DNA of 64,000 nt, from assembly GCF_900107135.1 (NCBI RefSeq), contig NZ_FNOV01000011.1:122093-186092 (forward strand), written 5' to 3'. Under the pieces are notes generated by a model. It searched no databases and had not been told where the DNA came from. It saw nothing but the letters and a program-made list of their open reading frames with translations. The position numbers and the translations under genes are program-made. This stretch comes from Hymenobacter psychrophilus. GTDB lineage: Bacteria > Bacteroidota > Bacteroidia > Cytophagales > Hymenobacteraceae. Below, in pieces: positions 8,510-15,672 of this stretch. Each line of letters begins with the position of its first letter. Position 1 is the stretch's first letter.

Positions 8510-10606
8510 TCAAGCCGGCTCAGCTACGTTTTGCTGTGATAAAAAACCGGTCAGTTCGCCCGTATGCGTGAGTGTGAGCTGGTGCATGGCCCGGGTGCAG
8601 GCTACGTACAGCATGCTCTTATCAACTTCCGTTTTGTAGGTGCGGGTGCTGGCGAAGGGCACCAGCACTTCATCAAACTCGAGGCCTTTGGCCAGATGGG
8701 CCGTAGTGATAATAATACCTTCCTTGAAGGACGAGGACTCGTCGGTGAGCAGGTAAACATCGGGGGCCTGGAGCGCCTCAAAGGCCTGCTCGGCCTGCCG
8801 CTGGGTTTTGCAGATGATGCCCAGCGAATGATTGCCCGAGCTTCGGAAGGCGCTGGTTAGCTGCCGAACCGTTTCCAACTCCTCCTCGAGACCGTTGCAG
8901 CGCACGATGGCCGGTGGTGGCCCGTGCCGTTCGAGCGGAATGATGTGGGGATTGGGCGTGATGCGCTGCGTAAAGGCGGTAATCTCCACTGTCGAGCGGT
9001 AGCTGCGGTAGAGCCGCACCACGTCGGCCTGGGGGAAAACCCGCTCAATCGTTTCGGCCGAGGAGGCGCTGTAGGGGTTCACCGTCTGGCTCACATCGCC
9101 CAGAATGGTTTTGCGGCAGGAAAACAGGCGCGAGAGCACGGCATACTGTACGGGCGTATAGTCCTGCATTTCATCTACCAGCAGGTGCTTTACGTGCGCG
9201 TAGGCACTCACGCCCTCCAGCCGGATGCGCAGGTAAATCAGGGCAAACACATCAGCGTACTCCAGTTTCGCGCCCTGTTCCAGCCGCAGCAGCTCGGGCC
9301 GGCCAATCCAGCGGTAAAAGTCGCGGTAGATGTCGAGCACGCTGCGGAGCCGGAACAGCCGGCCCATGGCCTCGCTGATCGTGGATTTCTCGCGCCCGCT
9401 GAGCTTGCGGCCGGCGGCGTGGCGCACGTAGTCGCGCACATCCTGCGCAACCAAATCAAAGCGCTTGAGCAGCGGAACCCGGTGGTAAGCCCGGAACTTC
9501 TGCTCGATAACGGCCGGCGGAACCACGATACTGCCCACCCGTAACTCTTTAAAGGTGAGGTAGCTGTTCTCGATGTGCAGCAGGTACTGGTTGAGCTGAC
9601 TCAGGAAATCAAACGACGATTTGAAGCGGATGCGCTCAATAAAGGCCGGTTCGTGTCGGTCCAGCAGGGCCGATACCTGCTCAAAAAAGGTCTGGAACTG
9701 AAACTGATTTCCGAGCAGATCGGCCGCCAGCTCCTCCATCACCAGCTCCGGAATATGCTCTTCCCCCAGCTCGGGCAACACGTTGGAAATGTAGTCGGCA
9801 AAAACCTTGTTGGGCGAGATGATCAGGATGTCGTTGGCCGAAATGGTTTCGCGGTAGCGGTAGAGCAGGAAGGCGATACGGTGCAGGGCAATCGAGGTTT
9901 TGCCCGAGCCGGCCACGCCCTGAATGACCATGACCGAGGCATCCTCGTTGCGGATAACCGCGTTCTGGTCGCGCTGAATAGTGGCGACAATGTTTTTGAG
10001 CTTGTCGTCGGACGATTTGGCCAGCTCGCGCTGCAGCACATCGTCGTGGATGTTGATGTCGCTGTCGAGCATAAACTCCAGGCGGCCGTCGCGGATGCGG
10101 TACTGGCGCTTGAGCCCGATGGTGCCGCGCACTTTGCCCGAGGGCGTTGCATAAAAGGCCTCCCCCAACTCAAAATCATAGAACATGGACGAGACGGGGG
10201 CGCGCCAGTCGTAGATCAGGTTGGCGCGCCGCTGCTCGTCGTAGAAGGAATAGATGCCGATGTAAAACGGCGCGGCCGCTTTGCCGGGCAGGGCAAAATC
10301 GAGGCGACCAAAGTACGGCGACTGCGCCAGCTTGAGCAGCTTGCGCTTGCGGGTAACGGCGGCCTCGCCCGTAAAGGCCATGCGGTTGATGGACTGGCCG
10401 GCCGCTACCATATCGGCCTCATCCATGCCCGACTGGTGCTCGTGGATGTACTCCTTTTTCTCCCGGAGCTCCTCGGAAAACTGCTTGACGGAGTTATCGA
10501 CCCGCCGGACGGCCAGCGTCAGCTGCAGCTTTATTTCTTCGAGGTATTCCTTCTCTTCTTGCAGGGTTGCATTCGTCACGGCCGGCGCTTGGAAAATGAG
10601 GCACAA
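8510..10606 (-). CDS. HelD/UvrD-like superfamily 1 helicase
   Basis: A 698-residue SF1 ATPase. Domain order is an N-terminal coiled coil rich in Glu/Lys (residues 15-55), a beta-rich insertion (about 100-185), then Walker A (QGVAGSGKTSIALHR, about 229-243), Walker B (LLVDEMQDYTPVQYAVL), motif III region (ILGDVSQTVNP), and the C-terminal motif with HLAKGLEFDEVLVPFA and YVACTRAMHQLTL. This is the HelD/helicase IV layout; HelD proteins release stalled RNA polymerase from DNA. Start at 10606 follows the longest frame; GTG at 10579 (VTNATLQEEKEYLEE) is a plausible alternative. Confidence 0.9.
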   Translation of the reverse strand: MCLIFQAPAVTNATLQEEKEYLEEIKLQLTLAVRRVDNSVKQFSEELREKKEYIHEHQSGMDEADMVAAGQSINRMAFTGEAAVTRKRKLLKLAQSPYFGRLDFALPGKAAAPFYIGIYSFYDEQRRANLIYDWRAPVSSMFYDFELGEAFYATPSGKVRGTIGLKRQYRIRDGRLEFMLDSDINIHDDVLQRELAKSSDDKLKNIVATIQRDQNAVIRNEDASVMVIQGVAGSGKTSIALHRIAFLLYRYRETISANDILIISPNKVFADYISNVLPELGEEHIPELVMEELAADLLGNQFQFQTFFEQVSALLDRHEPAFIERIRFKSSFDFLSQLNQYLLHIENSYLTFKELRVGSIVVPPAVIEQKFRAYHRVPLLKRFDLVAQDVRDYVRHAAGRKLSGREKSTISEAMGRLFRLRSVLDIYRDFYRWIGRPELLRLEQGAKLEYADVFALIYLRIRLEGVSAYAHVKHLLVDEMQDYTPVQYAVLSRLFSCRKTILGDVSQTVNPYSASSAETIERVFPQADVVRLYRSYRSTVEITAFTQRITPNPHIIPLERHGPPPAIVRCNGLEEELETVRQLTSAFRSSGNHSLGIICKTQRQAEQAFEALQAPDVYLLTDESSSFKEGIIITTAHLAKGLEFDEVLVPFASTRTYKTEVDKSMLYVACTRAMHQLTLTHTGELTGFLSQQNVAEPA

Positions 10607-10733
10607 AGGTCAGCGCAAATTCCGGCCCATGGAAGCTATTGGCGGGGAATCTGCTGGAGAAGGCAGCCGACAAGGTAACTGCCTGACCTTAAAAACGGCG
10701 CTACTTTACCACTTCTGATTCCCCAAAGCGCCT

Positions 10734-11369
10734 TTAAATCAGCGAATCCAGGCTGCGGCGGGCATTGGAGGCCGGGCCGAGCCGCTGAAAACCGGTAGGC
10801 GTGAGGCCCGTTACCTGCCGGAACTGCCGCGAGAGGTGCGCCGGGCTGCTGTAGCCCAGCTGCTGGGCCACCTGGGCGATGTTCAGCTCGCCGTAACCAA
10901 TCAGTTCCTTGGCCCGCTCCACTTTCTGGCGGATGGTGAATTTCTCAATCGTCAGGCCTTCGGAAGCGGAGAACAAGTGGGAAAGATAGTGGTAGTCCTT
11001 CTCCAGGTGCTCGACCAGATAATCGGAGTAGTTGAGCAGGCGCGGGCCGGGCGGCGGGTAGTGAATCAGGGCCACCAGCAGCGTTTTGATGCGGTCCACC
11101 AGCTGGTCGCGCGGGTCTTCCAGCAGCTCGAAGCCCGCATCCTGCAGGCGGCTCCGGATGGCGGCCCAGTCGGGGGCCGCGCCGGCGGGCACCGATACGT
11201 CGGCTTCGCCCAGGGCCACGCGATGCACCTGCAGGCCCAGAGCCGCCAACTCTTCGCCTACCACCCGGATGCACTGGGGGCAGACTATATTTTTGATCAG
11301 CAGCCGGTGCGCGCCGGGCGGCGGCAGCACATGGGCAATGCTGAGGTCGGCTTTCATCGGGCGCATCAT
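10734..11369 (-). CDS. AraC-family regulator with N-terminal HMA-like metal sensor
   Basis: A 211-residue DNA-binding protein. Residues 22-95 look like an HMA fold with a metal site NIVCPQCIRVV (Cys30 and Cys33), followed by GLQVHRVALGEADV and SRLQDAGFELL, as in metallochaperones. Residues about 125-200 are the AraC double helix-turn-helix (KVERAKELIGYGELNIAQVA, then YSSPAHLSRQFRQVTGLTPT). It is the last gene of the copA-cupredoxin-araC operon; its start codon overlaps the cupredoxin stop by one base. I infer that it senses cytosolic Cu(I) and controls the neighbouring copper genes, possibly through the AAATTATGCAA sites at 14142, 14396 and 14797. Confidence 0.88.
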   Translation of the reverse strand: MMRPMKADLSIAHVLPPPGAHRLLIKNIVCPQCIRVVGEELAALGLQVHRVALGEADVSVPAGAAPDWAAIRSRLQDAGFELLEDPRDQLVDRIKTLLVALIHYPPPGPRLLNYSDYLVEHLEKDYHYLSHLFSASEGLTIEKFTIRQKVERAKELIGYGELNIAQVAQQLGYSSPAHLSRQFRQVTGLTPTGFQRLGPASNARRSLDSLI

Positions 11370-11746
11370 TATTTCACTACCAGACTGCCGCGCAGCATGC
11401 CCATGCCGCAGGTGAACGTAAACGTGCCCGCCTTTTCGGGCAGCAGCTCCACCAGTGTCGTTTTGAAAGCCGGCAGGTCGCGGCGGATGCTGAAATCAGG
11501 CATCAGCAGCTCTTCCGAGCAGCTGTTTTCCTCGTCGCGGTAGAAGCTCAGCTGCACGGGTTTGCCGCGTTCCACCTCGATGATGTCGGGCGAGTAGCCG
11601 CCTTTCACGGTGATATCCACTTCCTGCACGCCGCTTGATGAAGAAACGGCGCTGGCCGTCTGGCGGGCCGAGAAGAAGAAGTACCACACAACAAAAGCCG
11701 CCAGGCCCAGGCCCACGATGGTAACGATGATTTGAGAAGTATCCAT
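11369..11746 (-). CDS. Membrane-anchored cupredoxin-domain protein
   Basis: A 125-residue protein: one N-terminal membrane helix (IIVTIVGLGLAAFVVWYFFF) and a cupredoxin-like beta domain (residues 40-125) with ligand-like residues in ENSCSEELLMPDF and FTFTCGMGM, which supply Cys and Met. It lies 12 bp after copA and overlaps the AraC-HMA gene by one base. It probably binds copper on the outer face of the inner membrane and hands it to or from CopA; the exact transfer direction is inferred. Confidence 0.85.
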   Translation of the reverse strand: MDTSQIIVTIVGLGLAAFVVWYFFFSARQTASAVSSSSGVQEVDITVKGGYSPDIIEVERGKPVQLSFYRDEENSCSEELLMPDFSIRRDLPAFKTTLVELLPEKAGTFTFTCGMGMLRGSLVVK

Positions 11747-11758
11747 GATAGGTGAGGG

Positions 11759-14023
11759 CTAGTGGTTGTTGAAAGAGCGCAGGCGCAACGAATTAGTGAG
11801 CACCGAAACCGAACTGAGGGCCATGGCGGCGGCGGCCAGCATGGGCGAGAGCAGGATGCCGAAGAAGGGATAGAGCAGCCCGGCCGCCACGGGAATGCCC
11901 AGCGAGTTATAGACGAAGGCGAAAAACAGGTTCTGCTTGATGGTGCGGATGGTCTGACGGCTCAGCTCGATGGCCGTAACCACACCGTGCAGGTCGGAGC
12001 GCATGAGCGTAATGCCGGCCGCTTCCATTGCCACATCGGTACCCGAGCCAATAGCCAGGCCGATATCGGCCTGGGCCAGCGCGGGCGCATCGTTGATGCC
12101 GTCGCCGACCATGGCCACGATGCGGCCCTCGGCCTGCAACTCCTTCACCTTGCCGGCCTTATCGGCCGGCAACACCTCGGCAAAGTAGCGCGTGATGCCT
12201 ACCTGCCCGGCCACTTGGGCGGCGGTCTGGGGGTTGTCGCCGGTCATCATCACCACCTCAATGCCCAGGGCCTGTAACTCTTTAATGGCGGCCACGGAGG
12301 TATCGCGCACCGTATCGGCCACGCCCAGCAGGGCTACGGCTTGCCCGGCCACGGCCACGTAGAGCACGGTTTTGGCCTGGCCCAGCAGCTCTTCGGCCTG
12401 CGCCGTTAGCTCGGGCGAAAGGTCGATGCCCGCGTCACTGAGCAGGCGGCGGTTGCCGATGAGTACGGCCTGGCCCTCGACGGTGGCGGCGGCGCCTTTG
12501 CCCTCCACGGCCCGGAAGCCGGTGGCGGTCAGGCTGCTGCTGCCCTGGGCGTCGGCGTGGCGCACTACGGCCTCGGCCAGCGGGTGCTCGCTCTGGCGCT
12601 CCAGGGCGGCTACCAGCTGCAGCAGGCGCGGGCCGTCCTGGCCGGGGGCCAGAAAGTCCGTCACGGCCGGCTCGCCCTTGGTAATGGTGCCGGTTTTATC
12701 CAGTAGCACAGTGTTTACCTGGTAGGCTTTTTCCAATGCTTCGGCGTTGCGAATCAATACCCCATGCTCGGCACCCTTGCCGGTACTGACCATAATGGCC
12801 GTGGGCGTGGCCAGCCCCAGCGCACAGGGGCAGGCAATGATGAGCACGGCCACGAAGTTGACCAGCGCCAGCGGTAGGCGCGTATCAGCCGGGGCCAGAT
12901 CAAACCAGAGCACGAACGTGAGAATGGCAATAACCACCACCGTGGGCACGAAGATGGCGCTGACCTTGTCGGCCAGCCGCTGAATGGGGGCGCGGCTGCC
13001 CTGGGCGTCTTCCACCAGCTTCACAATCTGCGACAGCATGGTGTCGGCCCCCACTTTGGTTACTTCGAAGCGGAAGGAGCCGGTTTTGTTGAGCGTGGCC
13101 CCGAATACGGGGTCGCCGGTTTTTTTCTCCACGGGCAGGCTTTCGCCGGTGAGCATGGCTTCATCCACGGCCGACTGCCCGGCGGTGATGCGGCCGTCGG
13201 TGGCCACTTTTTCGCCGGGGCGCACCAGCACAATGTCGCCGAGCTGCACCTGCGCGATGGGCACATCCACTTCCTGGCCGTCGGGGCGCACCACGCGGGC
13301 TGTTTTGGCCTGCAAGCCAATCAGGCTGCGCATGGCGGCCGAGGTTTGGGTTTTGGCGCGCAGCTCCAGCACCTTGCCCAGCAGAATCAGGGCGATGATG
13401 GTGGCCGTGGTGTCGTAGTACACCTCCGGCATCAGGCCTCGGCTGGTGAAGAAATCCGGCACCACGGTAGCCGCCAGGCTGTAAAGAAACGCCGCGCCGG
13501 TGCCCACGGCAATGAGCGTGTCCATGTTGGCCGACCGGTGCTTGAAGCCATTCCAGGCCGACACGTAGAATTCCCGCCCGCTGTAAGCCAGCACGGGCAG
13601 CGTGAGCAGCAGTAGGGCGTAATTGAGCAGGGGCATATTCACCCGCGCCATCAGGGCCGGCCAGAGCATGAGCATACTCAGCGGCATAATAATGAGGGCC
13701 AGGCCCGCCGCCACCCAGAAGCGGCGCTTGAGCTTCTGGTAAGCCAGGGCCTTCTGGCGGTCGATTTCGTCGCTGCGCTCGGCGGCACTGGTATCGGGCG
13801 CGCGCTCCATTACGCTGTAGCCGGCATTCACCACGGCTTCCTTGAGGGTGGCGGGGCTGGCCTGGCCGGGCAGGTAGTGTACGGTGGCTTTCTCGGTGGC
13901 GAAATTGACCATGGCGCTCTGTACGCCCGGGGCCCGGCTCAGCGACTTTTCCACGGCCGACGCGCAGGAGGCGCAGGTCATGCCTTCGATGTCGAGGGTT
14001 TCAGTTTTGGTGGCGGGTTCCAT
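11759..14023 (-). CDS. copA: Cu(I)-exporting P-type ATPase
   Basis: A 754-residue inner-membrane copper pump. The start at 14023 (MEPATKTETLDIEGMTC) places the HMA domain with GMTCASCASAVEKSL (Cys17, Cys20) at the N-terminus; the open frame upstream is spurious. Core motifs are the CPC helix IIACPCALGLATPTA, the phosphorylation site DKTGTITKGEP, SEHPLAEAVV (HP motif), MTGDNPQTA and GDGINDAPAL, with the C-terminal helices typical of copper pumps (YNSLGIPVAAGLLYP and MALSSVSVLTNSLRL). First gene of a three-gene operon with the cupredoxin and the AraC-HMA regulator, and preceded by an AAATTATGCAA site. Confidence 0.96.
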   Translation of the reverse strand: MEPATKTETLDIEGMTCASCASAVEKSLSRAPGVQSAMVNFATEKATVHYLPGQASPATLKEAVVNAGYSVMERAPDTSAAERSDEIDRQKALAYQKLKRRFWVAAGLALIIMPLSMLMLWPALMARVNMPLLNYALLLLTLPVLAYSGREFYVSAWNGFKHRSANMDTLIAVGTGAAFLYSLAATVVPDFFTSRGLMPEVYYDTTATIIALILLGKVLELRAKTQTSAAMRSLIGLQAKTARVVRPDGQEVDVPIAQVQLGDIVLVRPGEKVATDGRITAGQSAVDEAMLTGESLPVEKKTGDPVFGATLNKTGSFRFEVTKVGADTMLSQIVKLVEDAQGSRAPIQRLADKVSAIFVPTVVVIAILTFVLWFDLAPADTRLPLALVNFVAVLIIACPCALGLATPTAIMVSTGKGAEHGVLIRNAEALEKAYQVNTVLLDKTGTITKGEPAVTDFLAPGQDGPRLLQLVAALERQSEHPLAEAVVRHADAQGSSSLTATGFRAVEGKGAAATVEGQAVLIGNRRLLSDAGIDLSPELTAQAEELLGQAKTVLYVAVAGQAVALLGVADTVRDTSVAAIKELQALGIEVVMMTGDNPQTAAQVAGQVGITRYFAEVLPADKAGKVKELQAEGRIVAMVGDGINDAPALAQADIGLAIGSGTDVAMEAAGITLMRSDLHGVVTAIELSRQTIRTIKQNLFFAFVYNSLGIPVAAGLLYPFFGILLSPMLAAAAMALSSVSVLTNSLRLRSFNNH

Positions 14024-14141
14024 GAGCAATAATGTTAAATGCAGGTTAGTAGCCTTGTTAGCCGTTTGGCCAGGAGTTACTACCACTCTTACAAAGAAAC
14101 GGCTTACTGCAGCCGAAGTTGTTGCCGAATCCGGCCGCAGA

Positions 14142-14153
14142 GTTGCATAATTT
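14142..14153 (-). promoter_or_regulatory. Putative copper-regulon operator, copA copy
   Basis: Read on the minus strand this is AAATTATGCAAC, about 120 bp before the copA start. It matches the sites at 14396 and 14797 and has the same orientation relative to its downstream gene. Confidence 0.5.
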
Positions 14154-14395
14154 GACACCCGCCCTGTGCGTCGAGCTCTGGCCACAATGGCCGCCCTCTT
14201 CCATCTGCCCGACGCTACTCGCTGCGTTCTTTGCCGGGCAGTTCCGGCGGCTCCTGCTGCGGGCTCCACCAGTTTACCAACAGCGGCTGCTTTCCACCGC
14301 TGCAGGAGCCGCCCGGAGCCCGGAGGCCCAAGTAGTGCCAGCTGCCGGGCAAACACCTTAAAACAGGATGGCAGGACATGAGGTGTCCGACACGG

Positions 14396-14407
14396 AAATT
14401 ATGCAAG
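14396..14407 (+). promoter_or_regulatory. Putative copper-regulon operator, HMA-chaperone copy
   Basis: AAATTATGCAAG, 97 bp upstream of the HMA protein start. It shares the 11-bp core with the copA and DUF305 copies. Confidence 0.5.
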
Positions 14408-14504
14408 CCAGCAGCACAATACTACACTTTTTAGTAGCACCCAGTTGGGGCGTTGCTTGTTCTATTTACACGGGTCACTGTTGGTCCTCCTTGCTTTATT
14501 CGTC

Positions 14505-14714
14505 ATGAAAACCCTGCAATTCAAAACTAACATCAACTGCGGCGGCTGCATCAAGGCCGTTACGCCCATGCTCAACCAGGAAGCCGGAGCCGGTAACTGG
14601 CAGGTAGATACTGCCAACCCCGACAAGATTCTCACCGTCAACTCTGCCCAGCTCACGGCCGGGCAGATAGTGCGAATCGTGGAAGAAGCCGGCTTCCGAA
14701 TTCAGGCGGCTTAG
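14505..14714 (+). CDS. Small HMA-domain copper chaperone
   Basis: A 69-residue cytosolic protein that is almost entirely one HMA fold: MKTLQFKTNINCGGCIKAV with metal-binding Cys12 and Cys15, then ILTVNSAQLTAGQIVRIVEE and AGFRIQAA. Start at 14505 removes an upstream hydrophobic extension that has no support in the family. CopZ-like proteins carry Cu(I) to CopA, which is divergently encoded here. It resembles the truncated protein at 1-96. A strong terminator follows 16 bp after the stop. Confidence 0.92.
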   Translation: MKTLQFKTNINCGGCIKAVTPMLNQEAGAGNWQVDTANPDKILTVNSAQLTAGQIVRIVEEAGFRIQAA

Positions 14715-14730
14715 CCTGCCCAACGCACCA

Positions 14731-14757
14731 GAAACGCCCGGCACTACCGGGCGTTTC
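14731..14757 (+). terminator. Rho-independent terminator after the HMA chaperone
   Basis: Perfect 11-bp stem GAAACGCCCGG / CCGGGCGTTTC with a 5-nt loop, followed by TCGTTT. Confidence 0.85.
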
Positions 14758-14796
14758 TCGTTTACAGCCCGGGTCAGGTGCGTTGAAGCGGGCCCA

Positions 14797-14808
14797 AAAT
14801 TATGCAAC
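14797..14808 (+). promoter_or_regulatory. Putative copper-regulon operator, DUF305/oxidase copy
   Basis: AAATTATGCAAC in the region upstream of the DUF305 and multicopper oxidase genes. Third copy of the motif, again in the direction of transcription. Confidence 0.45.
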
Positions 14809-14880
14809 AGCCAGCGGAAATAATGACCAATCCATGCCTCGACAGAGCCGTTAAATAGATGTATCCCCTCGTTCGCTCGT

Positions 14881-15098
14881 ATGAATACCACCCGTCAGAA
14901 TTTACTGTTGTGGTGGGGCTTACCGTTACCTGAGCCTGCCTGCTCAGCCAGTTTCTTGGCTACACCCTGACCCTGGAGCATGGCCACGCCGCGGAGCATG
15001 CTGTTAAGCAGGGCGCCGCTTTCATTTTTTGCCTCTTTTTCCCCCTAATCTACTTCCCTTTATGGAGCACAAAAACCCCTACTCCCGCTTTTTTCTGA
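14881..15098 (+). pseudogene. Possible frameshifted small membrane protein
   Basis: A frame starting at ATG 14881 reads MNTTRQNLLLWWGLPL. From about 14949 the plausible continuation is in another frame (QFLGYTLTLEHGHAAEHAV, then QGAAFIFCLFFPLIYFPLW) and ends with TGA at 15096-15098, inside the DUF305 gene. Together they would make a roughly 70-residue two-helix membrane protein with His/Glu residues near the first helix, interrupted by one frameshift around 14925-14945. It could be a decayed gene, a sequencing error, or simply non-coding leader. Confidence 0.3.
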
Positions 15099-15532
15099 TG
15101 ATGGCCGTCTCCCTGGTCGCCATGTATGTGGTCATGTACCTGAACGTGTACGAGTTGGACCACGTCTACTTCAGCATGACCCGCCTGTACATGGCCCTGC
15201 TGATGCTGGTGCCGATGACCCTGATTATGATGGGCTTCATGTGGAGCATGTACCCCGACAAGCGCCGGAATGCCCTGATTATGGGCGGCAGTCTGGTGGT
15301 GTTTGTGGTGGTTACCGTTATGGTGCGCTCCCAAACCTTTATCGGCGACACTCTGTGGATGAAAGCCATGATTCCGCACCATTCCATTGCCATCATGGTC
15401 AGCAAGCGCGCGGATATCCAAGACCCCGAAGTTCGCCAGTTGGCTGATGATATTATCGAGGCGCAGGAGCGCGAAATCAAGCAGATGCAGCAGATGCTGG
15501 CGCGGCTGAAACAGGAGCGGGCGGCACAGTAA
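15062..15532 (+). CDS. DUF305 membrane protein of the copper island
   Basis: A 156-residue protein with three membrane spans (FFLMMAVSLVAMYVVMYLNV; YMALLMLVPMTLIMMGFMW; ALIMGGSLVVFVVVTVMV) and a C-terminal DUF305 segment (MKAMIPHHSIAIMVSKRADI, then DPEVRQLADDIIEAQEREI and KQMQQML). Start at 15062 is the first Met after the leader and begins MEHKNPYS. DUF305 proteins are ferritin-like helical bundles with a conserved HH pair and are often encoded with copper-resistance genes. It precedes the multicopper oxidase by 140 bp and probably shares its promoter. Role in metal binding is inferred. Confidence 0.88.
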   Translation: MEHKNPYSRFFLMMAVSLVAMYVVMYLNVYELDHVYFSMTRLYMALLMLVPMTLIMMGFMWSMYPDKRRNALIMGGSLVVFVVVTVMVRSQTFIGDTLWMKAMIPHHSIAIMVSKRADIQDPEVRQLADDIIEAQEREIKQMQQMLARLKQERAAQ

Positions 15533-15672
15533 CCAGCCGCCTTGCTGTACGACAACTGGTTCGTCGGGCCCGGCAACCTGGTGAGCGGCTTACCGTGGTG
15601 CGCAACCACGTTGCCGGGCCGCCATCGGCTCAGTACACAGCGCGCTTTCCTGCTAATCCTACCACTTTCAAA

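Larger units (their letters stand above)
14024..14504. other. Divergent copper promoter region
   Basis: Separates copA (leftward) from the HMA chaperone (rightward). It contains two of the three AAATTATGCAA sites, one oriented toward each gene. I see no gene in it. Confidence 0.6.
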
